Below are positions 6,413 to 15,091 of a DNA stretch of 64,000 bases, piece by piece (the stretch's first letter is position 1; each line of letters opens with the position of its first letter). The stretch covers positions 453,807 to 517,806 of the forward strand of contig NZ_FOUS01000005.1 of assembly GCF_900114915.1 (NCBI RefSeq), read 5' to 3'. Source of the DNA: Bradyrhizobium sp. Rc3b (GTDB lineage: Bacteria; Pseudomonadota; Alphaproteobacteria; Rhizobiales; Xanthobacteraceae). The notes below the pieces were generated by a model. That model ran no database searches. It was not told where the DNA came from and saw only the letters and a list, made by a program, of their open reading frames with translations. The position numbers were made by a program, and so were the translations under genes.

Positions 6413-9274
6413 ATGACAGAGCCGGCCGGCACCGCAGCGGGAACTTTATCGTTCGGGCCATTCTCCGTGACGCCGCATGAAAGGCTCGTGACGCGCGATG
6501 GCGTCGCGTTGCCGCTGGGCGCGAAAGCGTTCGACACGCTGATGGCGCTGATGTCGCGACCGAACCAGGTCGTCGGCAAATGGGACCTGATGGCGCTGGT
6601 GTGGCCCGGCGTCACCGTCGAAGAGGCCAATCTGCGCTTTCACGTCGCAACGCTGCGCAAGGCGCTCGGCGACGGCAAGGACGGCGCCCGCTACATCACG
6701 ACGCTCTCCGGCCGCGGCTATTGTTTCGTGGCGCCGATCTCGCAACTCGCAGCGCCGGTTTCGCAAACAGGCATTGCGGCAGCCCAGCGCCCCACGCCGC
6801 GGCTGGAATTGCCGCCGGTGAAACTGCCGAACCGGCTACAGCGGATGGTCGGGCGCGACGATGAGATCGCCACTGTTTCCGACAAGCTCATCGCCTCGCG
6901 CTTTGTCACGATCGCCGGCCCCGGCGGCGTCGGCAAGACGGCGGTCGCAGTGGCGATCGCCCACGACCTGCTCGAGACTTTCTCCGACGCCGCGCACTTT
7001 GTTGATCTCGCCGCGCTCAGTGATCCCGATCTCGTGATCACCTCGATCCTGCTGATGCTGGGCTTGCCGGCCGAGACCGACGATCCCCTGCCCGCGCTGC
7101 TCGCGCATGTCAGGGACAAGCGGATGCTGCTGGTTCTCGACAATTGCGAGCACGTCATCGCGACCGCCGCGCCGCTGGCGGCGGACATCTTCCAGGCCGC
7201 GCCACATGTCCATATCCTCGCGACCAGTCGCGAGGCCCTGCGCGTCGAGGGCGAGCAGGTCTATCGATTGGCGCCGCTTGCCGTTCCGCCCGACGGCTCC
7301 GGACTGACGGTCGCCGCAGCGCAGACCTATCCGGCGCTGCAACTATTCCTCGAACGTGCCACGGCCAGCGGCGCGCAGATCAGTCTCGATGACGCCAATG
7401 CCGCGATCATCGCGAGGATCTGCCGCAAGCTCGACGGCATGGCGCTGGCGATCGAACTCGCCGCCGGCCGGGTCGAAGCCTACGGCCTGGAGCAGACGGC
7501 CGCACTGCTCGACGAGCGCCTCAATCTGCTCTGGCAAGGCCAGCGAACGGCGCCGCCCCGGCAGAAGACATTGCAGGCCACGCTCGACTGGAGCTACGGA
7601 CTGCTGTCGGATCTCGAACGCCTCGTGCTGCGCAGGCTTGCGGTCTTCGCCGGGCATTTCACCATCGATGCGGCGCTCGAGGTCGTGCCGGACGAGCGCG
7701 TCGACCAGGCCCGCCTGTTCGACGCCGTCGACAGTCTCGTGGCCAAATCGATGGTCGCGCCGCGCCCCATCGGCGCCATGATGCGCTACCGCCTGCTCGA
7801 CACGACGCGCGCTTATCTGCTCGAGATCGAGCCCGATGACGCGGCTCTCGCCGCCCGCCACGCGACGTACTACCGGCGATGGCTGGAACAGGCCGGCATG
7901 ACATGGGCCGCCGTGCCGAGCGCGGACGAGCGAGCTGCTCACTTCTCCGCGCTTCACAATGTGCGCGCCGCGCTCGACTGGTGCTTCGGGGCGGGCGGTG
8001 ATCTCGGCATCGGCATTGCGCTCGCCGCCGCCGCGGCGCCGATCTTCCTGGCGATGTCCTTGTTGATCGAATGCCGGCGCTGGTCGGAGCGGGCGCTGCT
8101 GGCGATGGACCCCTCCTCGCGCGGCAGCGCCGAGGAAATGCACATCCAGGCCGCCCTCGGACTGACCTTGATGTTCACCCGCGGCGGCAGCGAAGCGGCG
8201 CGCAGCGCCTTGAGCCGGAGCCTTGCGATCGCCGAAGCGCGCGGCGACGAAATCAACCAGCTCCAGCTGCTCGGCCGGATGCATATCTTTCACGAGCGGA
8301 TGGGAGAGTTCGACGCCGCGCTCGGCTATGCGCAGCAGAGCCTCGGGGTCGCGAGGTCGCTGGGCGATTCCGCCTCAATCGCCCTCGCCCATTCCCTCCT
8401 CGGCGTCTCCTTGCATCTGGCAGGCCGGCATCGCGACGCGCTCGAGATGCTGGAGGTCGCATGGCGGGGACCGGGCACGGAGCGAATCAGCACCGTCCAC
8501 GGCTTCGATCATCGCAATCGGGCCGGCATCACGCTGGCTCGCGAGCTCTGGTTGCAGGGCCGCCCCGCGGATGCGCTGCAACTGGCGCGACAGACGGTCA
8601 CCGAGGCCGCGCAGATGGATCACCCGATCACGCTCTGCATTGCGCTGATCTGGACGGTCGCAATCGATCTCTGGAGCGGAGACCTCGACGGTGCGAACGC
8701 GAACATCGACCGCTTCATCGCGCATGCGACGTCGCGCTCGATGGGGCCTTATCTCGCCGTCGGCCGCGGCGTCAAAGGCGAGCTGGCGATCCGGCGCGGC
8801 GATGCCGCAGTTGGCGTCGAGACGATCAGGACTTGCCTGCGTGAGCTCCACGATGCCCGCTACGAGCTGCTGACCACGACGTTCAACATCGCGCTGGTTC
8901 AGGGATTGATAGCGCTCGGCCAGATCGCGCAGAGCGCACAGCTGATCGACGACGCCATCCGCCTCGTCGCGCAGAGCGGCGATCACCTCTATATGCCCGA
9001 GCTGTTGCGCATGAAGGGCAAGGTGCTGTCGCACCTGCCCGAGCCGCAAATCGAGGAAGCGGAGGCCTGCCTCGTGCAGGCGCTGGAACTCAGCCGCGAC
9101 AAGGGTGCCAAAGCGTGGGAACTGCGCGCGGCAATCGATCTGGCGCAGCTTCTTGCCCACCGGCGCCGCGCCAAGGAAGCCAGGCGATTACTTCAATCGG
9201 CACGCGAAGGTTTCGCTGCAGGTTCCGAGACTGAAGATATCAGGGCCGCCGATGCGCTCCTGAAGACGCTGTAG
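6413..9274 (+). CDS. Winged-helix transcriptional regulator with STAND-type ATPase and TPR region
   Basis: 953 residues from ATG 6413 (preceded by GAAGGGA; an upstream in-frame ATG has no support). Residues about 5-105 form an OmpR/PhoB-type winged helix (FGPFSVTPHERLVTRDG, LMALVWPGVTVEEANLRFHV, GRGYCFV). A nucleotide-binding module follows, with Walker A GPGGVGKTAVA near residue 170, MLLVLDNCEHV and ATSREALRVEGE, as in AfsR/MalT-like STAND ATPases. The C-terminal half is helical and TPR-like. Proteins of this build are predicted ATP-dependent regulators. It is divergent from the ohr-hydrolase-P460 run and may control it; that link is inference. Confidence 0.88.
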   Translation: MTEPAGTAAGTLSFGPFSVTPHERLVTRDGVALPLGAKAFDTLMALMSRPNQVVGKWDLMALVWPGVTVEEANLRFHVATLRKALGDGKDGARYITTLSGRGYCFVAPISQLAAPVSQTGIAAAQRPTPRLELPPVKLPNRLQRMVGRDDEIATVSDKLIASRFVTIAGPGGVGKTAVAVAIAHDLLETFSDAAHFVDLAALSDPDLVITSILLMLGLPAETDDPLPALLAHVRDKRMLLVLDNCEHVIATAAPLAADIFQAAPHVHILATSREALRVEGEQVYRLAPLAVPPDGSGLTVAAAQTYPALQLFLERATASGAQISLDDANAAIIARICRKLDGMALAIELAAGRVEAYGLEQTAALLDERLNLLWQGQRTAPPRQKTLQATLDWSYGLLSDLERLVLRRLAVFAGHFTIDAALEVVPDERVDQARLFDAVDSLVAKSMVAPRPIGAMMRYRLLDTTRAYLLEIEPDDAALAARHATYYRRWLEQAGMTWAAVPSADERAAHFSALHNVRAALDWCFGAGGDLGIGIALAAAAAPIFLAMSLLIECRRWSERALLAMDPSSRGSAEEMHIQAALGLTLMFTRGGSEAARSALSRSLAIAEARGDEINQLQLLGRMHIFHERMGEFDAALGYAQQSLGVARSLGDSASIALAHSLLGVSLHLAGRHRDALEMLEVAWRGPGTERISTVHGFDHRNRAGITLARELWLQGRPADALQLARQTVTEAAQMDHPITLCIALIWTVAIDLWSGDLDGANANIDRFIAHATSRSMGPYLAVGRGVKGELAIRRGDAAVGVETIRTCLRELHDARYELLTTTFNIALVQGLIALGQIAQSAQLIDDAIRLVAQSGDHLYMPELLRMKGKVLSHLPEPQIEEAEACLVQALELSRDKGAKAWELRAAIDLAQLLAHRRRAKEARRLLQSAREGFAAGSETEDIRAADALLKTL

Positions 9275-9279
9275 CGGGC

Positions 9280-9951
9280 TCACCCCGTCGGCGTGCCCTG
9301 CTTCCACTGGCCGCCGGCGATCTTGGCGGCGGCGATCACCGCCTGGGTGCGGCTTTCGACGCCGAGCTTTTGCAGGATCGCCGAGACATGTGCCTTGATG
9401 GTGGCCTCGGAGACCCCGAGCTCATAGGCGATCTGCTTGTTGAGGAGGCCCTCCGACAGCATCATCAGGACCCGGACCTGCTGCGGCGTCAGCGTCACCA
9501 GACGGTCGCGCAGGCGCGTCATGTCGGGATCGGCCGCAGCCGACAGATCGGTATCGGCGGGAACCCAGACGTCGCCCTCCATCACCTTGAGGATGGCGTC
9601 GCGCAGGGTCTCGACGCCGAATCGCTTGGGAATGAAGCCGGAGGCGCCGAAATCGAGCGAGCGGCGGATCGTGGCGCTGTCGTCGGACGCCGAGACGATC
9701 ACCACCGGGATCGCCGGATATTGCGCACGCAGATAGATCAGGCCGGAAAAGCCTGAGATCCCGGGCATCGAGAGGTCGAGCAGGATCAGGTCGACATCCG
9801 AGGTCTGTTCCAGGAGCTTGGTCAGATCCTCGAACGATCCGGCCTCGTCGATCCTGGCCGAGGTCAGGACGCCGGCCACCGCCTGTCGCAGCGCGTCGCG
9901 GAAAAGAGGATGGTCATCGGCGATGACGAGATGGGTCGAGGGAGCGTTCAT
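9280..9951 (-). CDS. LuxR/NarL-family response regulator
   Basis: 223 residues. A receiver domain occupies 1-125 (HLVIADDHPLFRDALRQAV, phospho-acceptor Asp59 in LILLDLSMPG), and a LuxR-type helix-turn-helix follows at about 155-215 (LTPQQVRVLMMLSEG, NKQIAYELGVSEATIKAHV). Start ATG 9951 is chosen because MNAPSTHLVIADDHP matches family N-termini; the frame extends upstream without similarity. It ends convergently 5 bases from the STAND-type regulator gene. No histidine kinase is adjacent, so it is an orphan here; the SSS-type hybrid kinase at 505-4059 is the nearest possible partner. It is divergent from the MHS transporter. Confidence 0.92.
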   Translation of the reverse strand: MNAPSTHLVIADDHPLFRDALRQAVAGVLTSARIDEAGSFEDLTKLLEQTSDVDLILLDLSMPGISGFSGLIYLRAQYPAIPVVIVSASDDSATIRRSLDFGASGFIPKRFGVETLRDAILKVMEGDVWVPADTDLSAAADPDMTRLRDRLVTLTPQQVRVLMMLSEGLLNKQIAYELGVSEATIKAHVSAILQKLGVESRTQAVIAAAKIAGGQWKQGTPTG

Positions 9952-10249
9952 CGTTCTCTTGCTGTCGTTCGCGGGCCGGCGGACAGATCCCGGGTCTGTC
10001 AATTCTTCCCCGAGCGGCCGTGGCATGCAAGTGCACATTATCCCTTTGCTGCAAAGGGGTTAATCCGGAAGCCTACGTGGCGGCGCGCCGGTGCCTGATA
10101 CCGGCGTCAGCTACGCGTCAGTGCGCAAGGCCGAAAGTCGTATTGGGGCGGGTTTCACGCCGATGTTACCTTGCAGGCAAGACCTGGGTTGATCCGGCAT
10201 GTCCGGACGTCTGGGGTGCGAGGAAACGCAATTCGGGGAGCGACTCAAT

Positions 10250-11914
10250 ATGTCGACAATGGCTGTGTCTCAAGCAGGCGCGGGAGGGATGACGAAGGAC
10301 GAACGGTTCGTCATTCTCGCCTCCTCGCTCGGTACCGTCTTCGAGTGGTACGATTTCTACCTCTACGGCTCGCTGGCTTCGATCATCGGCGTGCAGTTCT
10401 TCTCGGATTACCCGCCAGCCACCCGCGACATCTTCGCGCTGCTGGCCTTCGCCGCCGGCTTCCTGGTGCGTCCGTTCGGCGCGATCGTGTTCGGCCGCGT
10501 CGGCGACATCGTCGGCCGCAAATACACCTTCCTCGTCACCATCCTGATCATGGGTCTGTCGACCTTCATCGTCGGCCTGCTGCCGAACGCGGCGACCATC
10601 GGCATCGCGGCTCCGATCATCCTGATCGCGCTGCGCCTCGCCCAGGGCCTGGCGCTCGGCGGTGAGTATGGCGGCGCGGCCACTTATGTCGCGGAGCATG
10701 CTCCGAACGGCAAGCGCGGCTACTACACCTCCTTCATTCAGACCACCGCGACGCTCGGCCTGTTCCTGTCGCTACTGGTGATCCTGTTCACCCGTAGCGC
10801 CCTCGGCGAGGCCGATTTCGCGAAGTGGGGCTGGCGCATCCCGTTCCTGGTCTCGGTGCTGCTGCTCGGCATCTCGGTCTGGATCCGGCTTCGCCTCAAT
10901 GAATCCCCGATCTTCCAGAAGATGAAGGACGAGGGCAAGAGCTCGAAGGCGCCGCTGACCGAAGCCTTCGGCAACTGGCAGAACGGCAAGCTGGTGCTGC
11001 TCGCGCTGCTTGGCGGCGTGATGGGCCAGGGCGTCGTCTGGTACACCGGTCAGTTCTACGCGCTGTTCTTCCTGCAATCGATCCTGAAGGTCGACGGCTA
11101 CACCGCCAACCTGCTGATCGCCTGGTCGCTGCTGCTCGGCACCGGCTTCTTCATCGTGTTCGGCATGCTGTCCGACAAGATCGGCCGCAAGCCGATCATC
11201 CTCGGCGGCTGTCTGATCGCGGCGCTGACCTTCTTCCCGATTTTCAAGATGATCACCACCAATGCCAACCCGGCGCTGGAAAAGGCGATCGAATCGGTCA
11301 AGGTCGACGTGGTGGCGGATCCCGCGGGTTGCGGCGACCTGTTCAACCCGGTCGGCACCCGTGTCTTCACCGCACCTTGCGACACCGCACGTGCCTACCT
11401 GTCGCAGTCGTCGGTCAAGTACTCGACCACGTCTGGCGCAGCCGGCTCGGGTGTGAAGGTCGTCGTCAATGGTAAGGAAGTGCCCTACACGAGCGCCAAG
11501 GACAGCAACCCGGCAGTGCTCGCCGCGGTGCAGGCGGCCGGCTATCCGAAGGCCGGCGATGCGGGCATCGTGAAGATGTCCCATCCGTTCGACATCTTCC
11601 GTCCGCAGGTGGCGGCGATCATCGGCCTGCTGTTCATCCTGGTGCTGTTCGTCACCATGGTGTACGGCCCGATCGCGGCGATGCTGGTCGAACTGTTCCC
11701 GACCCGCATCCGCTACACCTCGATGTCGCTACCCTACCACATTGGTAACGGCTGGTTCGGCGGCCTGCTGCCGGCGACCGCCTTTGCCATCGTGGCCTCG
11801 ACGGGCGACATCTATGCCGGCCTCTGGTACCCGATCATCTTCGCCTCGATTACCGTCGTGATCGGCTTCTTCTTCCTGCCCGAGACCAAGGACGTCGACA
11901 TCAAGGCGACCTGA
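10250..11914 (+). CDS. MFS transporter, metabolite:H+ symporter (MHS) family
   Basis: 554 residues. The N-terminal signature SLGTVFEWYDFYLYGSLAS and the loop GRVGDIVGRKYTF are typical of the MHS branch (ShiA, KgtP, ProP relatives), and GMLSDKIGRKPIILGG is the second conserved loop. Twelve membrane helices are expected. Between the helix ending near residue 335 and the one starting near 445 lies a polar insert of about 105 residues with two cysteines (PAGCGDLF, TAPCDTA), which is why the protein exceeds the common 430-450 residues. ATG 10250 follows GGGGAG at 10235-10240. The substrate, probably an organic acid or compatible solute, cannot be told. A strong terminator follows. Confidence 0.9.
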   Translation: MSTMAVSQAGAGGMTKDERFVILASSLGTVFEWYDFYLYGSLASIIGVQFFSDYPPATRDIFALLAFAAGFLVRPFGAIVFGRVGDIVGRKYTFLVTILIMGLSTFIVGLLPNAATIGIAAPIILIALRLAQGLALGGEYGGAATYVAEHAPNGKRGYYTSFIQTTATLGLFLSLLVILFTRSALGEADFAKWGWRIPFLVSVLLLGISVWIRLRLNESPIFQKMKDEGKSSKAPLTEAFGNWQNGKLVLLALLGGVMGQGVVWYTGQFYALFFLQSILKVDGYTANLLIAWSLLLGTGFFIVFGMLSDKIGRKPIILGGCLIAALTFFPIFKMITTNANPALEKAIESVKVDVVADPAGCGDLFNPVGTRVFTAPCDTARAYLSQSSVKYSTTSGAAGSGVKVVVNGKEVPYTSAKDSNPAVLAAVQAAGYPKAGDAGIVKMSHPFDIFRPQVAAIIGLLFILVLFVTMVYGPIAAMLVELFPTRIRYTSMSLPYHIGNGWFGGLLPATAFAIVASTGDIYAGLWYPIIFASITVVIGFFFLPETKDVDIKAT

Positions 11915-11938
11915 TCGAAAGCAGCGATAAGTACAACG

Positions 11939-11974
11939 AACCGGCCGCGGAGCGATCCGCGGCCGGTTTTGTTT
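11939..11974 (+). terminator. Rho-independent terminator of the MHS transporter gene
   Basis: A perfect 12-bp stem AACCGGCCGCGG / CCGCGGCCGGTT with loop AGCGAT, followed by TTGTTTG. It lies 24 bases after the transporter stop and just before the convergent YjbQ gene, so it may act in both directions. Confidence 0.9.
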
Positions 11975-11990
11975 GAGCACTAAAATTGCT

Positions 11991-12464
11991 TTATTGATTG
12001 CTGCCGACGAATTGCAGCACCACCTCGCGCCGGTGCGGGCGCTTGCGGTGCTCGATCAAATAGATCGCCTGCCAGGTGCCGAGGGCAAGCCTGCCGCTCA
12101 GGACCGGGACCTGAAGCGAGGCCCCGGTCAGCATCGTCTTGATATGTGCCGGCATGTCGTCCGGTCCTTCGGCGTCGTGGGTCCAGCCGGCATTCTCCGG
12201 CGCCAGCCGGGACAGTGCCGTGGTGAGATCGACCAGCACGGAGGGATCGGCGTTCTCCTGGATCGTCAGCGAGGCCGAGGTATGGCGGATGAACAGCGTC
12301 AGCGCGCCGTCGCGCGCGTGAACCTCGGCGATGAATTTTGCAGCCTCGCTCGTCAGATCGGTGAAGCCGTGACCCGATGTCTGCACGGTCAGCAATGACG
12401 ATGCGATGGTGTCGGCTTGCACCGACGATGGCGCCGAGCGGGTGACTGATCTGGTTGATGTCAT
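11991..12464 (-). CDS. YjbQ/UPF0047 family protein
   Basis: 157 residues. HTSASLTIQENADPSVLVDL, then the central DAEGPDDMPAHIKTMLTG and LGTWQAIYLIEHR are the hallmark segments of the YjbQ (UPF0047) fold, a small trimeric protein with a His/Glu-rich cleft. Homologues complement thiamine phosphate synthase mutants in vitro and are sometimes named secondary thiamine-phosphate synthase; the physiological role is unsettled. ATG at 12464 begins MTSTRSVTR; the first 20 residues are poorly conserved. It appears monocistronic, with a family A repeat directly upstream. Confidence 0.9.
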   Translation of the reverse strand: MTSTRSVTRSAPSSVQADTIASSLLTVQTSGHGFTDLTSEAAKFIAEVHARDGALTLFIRHTSASLTIQENADPSVLVDLTTALSRLAPENAGWTHDAEGPDDMPAHIKTMLTGASLQVPVLSGRLALGTWQAIYLIEHRKRPHRREVVLQFVGSNQ

Positions 12465-12489
12465 GAAGGGTCTCGACTAATCGAATACT

Positions 12490-12593
12490 GCCGTAGGGTG
12501 GGCAAAGGCGCAACGCGCCGTGCCCACGTCTTTCCTCATTGCCTTAGAACCATGGTGGGCACGGCGTAAGAACGCCTTTGCCCACCCTACGGC
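12490..12593. repeat. Intergenic inverted repeat, family A copy 1
   Basis: Arms begin GCCGTAGGGTGGGCAAAGGC and end with the complement GCCTTTGCCCACCCTACGGC. Inside, GCCGTGCCCAC / GTGGGCACGGC forms a second, nested pair. The element lies between the YjbQ gene and the exported hypothetical. Near-identical copies occur at 34563-34658 and 41294-41384. Confidence 0.9.
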
Positions 12594-12624
12594 ACCTCAA
12601 CGCATGGATGGCGCGAAGGGGTCC

Positions 12625-13146
12625 TCAAATCTTCCCCGACACGTCCTTCTGGACGCGGTTGGCCATGTCGATCAGCCGCCGCCAGGCCTTTTCCAGAAAC
12701 GACATCACGCGGTCGACGTCCTGGTCGCTCGGCAGCGGGATCTCGATCTTGCGCTCGCCCTCGGCGGCCTTGGGCTCCGCTTTCTTCAGCGGGTCGGATT
12801 TCGGCAGCGCCTCGTCGATCTTGCCGGACACCGTCGGCCCGGCCGCGAGCTGTCCCTGCAGCCTTTCGACCTCGGCCTGGAGCCGGCCGATCTCGGCGTC
12901 GAGCGCGGTCCGTTCGTCGGGCACCGCGTAACAGGCCCAGCCGGCGCCGTTCTTGGTGCAGGTCGATACCGTGCCGGTGCGCGTGTCGAGCCGCAGCACG
13001 CCCTCGGGGATGGGCGTCATGCTGTAGCGGCCGTTCTCGCTGTCGGGCGCGGATTGCGCGGCCTCGAGGTCGCCGGCGATCGCCACCGCGGCGGCGAACG
13101 CCGCCAGCGCAAGCCATGATGTTGTGGATGACGTCACTGGTCTCAT
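12625..13146 (-). CDS. Exported conserved hypothetical protein
   Basis: 173 residues from ATG 13146 (GGCGGAG upstream). A signal peptide is likely (TSWLALAAFAAAVAIAGDLEAA). A small domain follows, GRYSMTPIPEGVLRLDTRTG then TVSTCTKNGAGWACYAV, with a Cys-x8-Trp-x-Cys pattern that I recall from other Bradyrhizobium exported proteins but cannot name. Next come a coiled-coil stretch (LDAEIGRLQAEVERLQGQL, about 84-103) and a charged tail with an amphipathic segment. It is probably periplasmic and has no assigned function. It is divergent from the ATP synthase operon, with about 360 bases between. Confidence 0.75.
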   Translation of the reverse strand: MRPVTSSTTSWLALAAFAAAVAIAGDLEAAQSAPDSENGRYSMTPIPEGVLRLDTRTGTVSTCTKNGAGWACYAVPDERTALDAEIGRLQAEVERLQGQLAAGPTVSGKIDEALPKSDPLKKAEPKAAEGERKIEIPLPSDQDVDRVMSFLEKAWRRLIDMANRVQKDVSGKI

Positions 13147-13410
13147 CGCGATCTCCGCCACGGCGTGCTGGTGGCCCTCTCGCAAATTCTACACCCCGGT
13201 GAGGCGATCCGCCGCCCAAAACACGCACCCTTATCAACGATCGCGGCGGCGTGTTCGATCCCGGCAGCGTGGCGAAAGGGCGGCCGCCTTCGCCGATCCT
13301 GAGGCTTGCTGCTGCGGTGCGGCGTCACGCTGTGTGCAGCGCTGCCGTGCGCGCCAATATCATCAAATAAATCAGCTACATAAACGAAAGCGACGCAATC
13401 GTGACTTGGC

Positions 13411-13439
13411 TTGACTTGATTATGGGCCATCAGTATGGT
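13411..13439 (+). promoter_or_regulatory. Sigma-70-type promoter of the F0 ATP synthase operon
   Basis: TTGACT (13411-13416), a 17-base spacer, then TATGGT (13434-13439). The hexamers and spacing are close to consensus, and the site lies 66 bases upstream of atpI. The rest of the 360-base gap between 13147 and 13505 holds no gene that I can support. Confidence 0.7.
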
Positions 13440-13505
13440 CCGCGCGGCTTTTGAGGGTGGCGGGCGCAATTTCCATTCAGCCGCGGCGTTTCGGGTCTTC
13501 GTTGC

Positions 13506-13880
13506 ATGACACAGGGCACGGGACACGGCGAGAATGGGGATCGCGATAGATCGTCCGAGGAAGCTGCGCTTTCCGAACGGCTCGGAAATCTTGATCAGCG
13601 GTTGTCCGAATTCCGGGACCGACGAATCAAGACCGAGCAACCCGCAGGTGACGGTGAGGACAGAGCGGCCAGAGCTTCGGCGATGGCGCTTGGTTTCCGG
13701 TTATCCTCCGAGTTGATCGCCGGGGTCGTTGTCGGAGCGGGGATTGGCTGGGGTTTCGACCGCTTGCTGTCGACGTCGCCTTTCGGATTTATCGTGTTCC
13801 TGTTGCTGGGCTTCGTCGCCGGCGTGGTGAATGTGGTGAGAACGGCGGGTGCGGGTCAAAACAGGCGCGGTGGGTCTTAG
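13506..13880 (+). CDS. atpI: ATP synthase protein I
   Basis: 124 residues. A charged N-terminal half (ERLGNLDQRLSEFRDRR) is followed by two membrane helices, FRLSSELIAGVVVGAGIGWG and PFGFIVFLLLGFVAGVVNVV, the AtpI/Ncs1-type hairpin. AtpI helps assemble the c-ring or supply Mg2+ for the F0 sector. It is the first gene of the operon, 112 bases before atpB and downstream of a good promoter. Confidence 0.93.
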   Translation: MTQGTGHGENGDRDRSSEEAALSERLGNLDQRLSEFRDRRIKTEQPAGDGEDRAARASAMALGFRLSSELIAGVVVGAGIGWGFDRLLSTSPFGFIVFLLLGFVAGVVNVVRTAGAGQNRRGGS

Positions 13881-13992
13881 CCGATCCGCACCAGGACAGG
13901 AATGATCGTGCCGGCCTTGCCGGTACGGGCCGGCCCGGCCGGCAGACCGAGACCCGCCGGCATTGCCCGGCAGACCAAGAGATGCCGCGCTG

Positions 13993-14742
13993 ATGAAAAT
14001 CGACCCGATCCACCAGTTCAACATCGAGCCTCTCTTCACCCTGGGCCATATCGGCAATCACACGATCGCCTTCACCAATTCGTCGCTCTACATGCTGGTG
14101 GCGGTGGCGGTGATCTCGATCCTGATGCTCGCCAGCGGCACGCAGCTGGTTCCCGGGCGCCTGCAATCGGTCGCCGAAATCTCCTACGAATTCGTCGCCT
14201 CGACCATCCGTTCGACGGCCGGCGCGGAAGGCATGAAGTTCTTCCCGCTGATCTTCTCGCTGTTCATGTTCATTTGCGTCTCGAACCTGGTCGGCATCAT
14301 CCCCTATACCTTCACGGTGTCGAGCCATCTGATCGTCACCGCGGCGCTCGCGCTTCTGGTCTTCTTCACCGTCCTGATCTACGGCGTCGCCAAGAACGGC
14401 CTGAAGTTCTTCTCGATCTTCGTGCCCCACGGCGTCCCCGGCTACATCCTGCCGCTGGTGATGTTCATCGAGATCCTGTCGTTCTTCCTGCGGCCGGTCT
14501 CCCACAGCGTCCGTCTGTTCGCCAACATGCTGGCCGGCCACATCGCGCTGAAGGTGTTCGCGGGCTTCGTCGCCATGCTCGGCTTCTCGCTCGGGGCGCT
14601 GGGCTGGGTCGGCGGCGTGCTGCCGCTGGCTCTCACGGTCGCGCTGTACGCGCTCGAGATTCTGGTCGCGTTCCTGCAAGCCTATGTGTTTGCGATCCTG
14701 ACCTGCATCTACCTCAACGACGCCATTCATCCGGGACACTGA
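13993..14742 (+). CDS. atpB: ATP synthase F0 subunit a
   Basis: 249 residues. It starts at ATG 13993 ([15 protein letters not shown]); a longer frame upstream is not conserved. Several membrane helices follow, with the essential arginine of the proton path in [14 protein letters not shown] (Arg174), and the C-terminus [17 protein letters not shown] is diagnostic. It forms the stator half-channels against the c-ring. It is followed by atpE after 53 bases. Confidence 0.96.
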   Translation: MKIDPIHQFNIEPLFTLGHIGNHTIAFTNSSLYMLVAVAVISILMLASGTQLVPGRLQSVAEISYEFVASTIRSTAGAEGMKFFPLIFSLFMFICVSNLVGIIPYTFTVSSHLIVTAALALLVFFTVLIYGVAKNGLKFFSIFVPHGVPGYILPLVMFIEILSFFLRPVSHSVRLFANMLAGHIALKVFAGFVAMLGFSLGALGWVGGVLPLALTVALYALEILVAFLQAYVFAILTCIYLNDAIHPGH

Positions 14743-14795
14743 GCGGTCCGGGGAATTTCCACCCACAACCCAATCTTTCTTCCAAGGAGTCTAAA

Positions 14796-15026
14796 ATGGA
14801 TCCGGCAGCAGCAAAACTTATCGGCGCGGGCATCGCATGCATCGGCATGGGCGGCGCGGGCGTCGGCGTCGGCGTGATCTTCGGCAACTACCTCGCCGCA
14901 GCCGTTCGCAACCCCTCGGCCGCTCAGGGCCAGTTCGGCAACCTGATCTTCGGCTTCGCCGTGACCGAAGCGCTCGGCATTTTCTCGCTGCTGATCGCGC
15001 TGCTGCTGCTGTTCGTTCCGCTCTGA
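14796..15026 (+). CDS. atpE: ATP synthase F0 subunit c
   Basis: 76 residues, a two-helix hairpin. Helix 1 has the glycine-rich packing motif [20 protein letters not shown], the polar loop is RNPSAAQGQ, and helix 2 carries the proton-binding carboxylate Glu58 in [13 protein letters not shown]. The start is ATG 14796, preceded by AAGGAG at 14784-14789. This subunit forms the rotary ring. The strong ribosome-binding site fits its high stoichiometry. Confidence 0.97.
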   Translation: MDPAAAKLIGAGIACIGMGGAGVGVGVIFGNYLAAAVRNPSAAQGQFGNLIFGFAVTEALGIFSLLIALLLLFVPL

Positions 15027-15091
15027 GGACGACGTTTTTCGCGCCGTTCCATCCATTGGGACGGCGCGTGTGACTGCAACAGGAGAACTCC

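Noticed and set aside
13902..14795. Upstream extension of the atpE frame through atpB
   Set aside because: The region is read as subunit a in another frame; atpE begins at its own AAGGAG-preceded ATG 14796.
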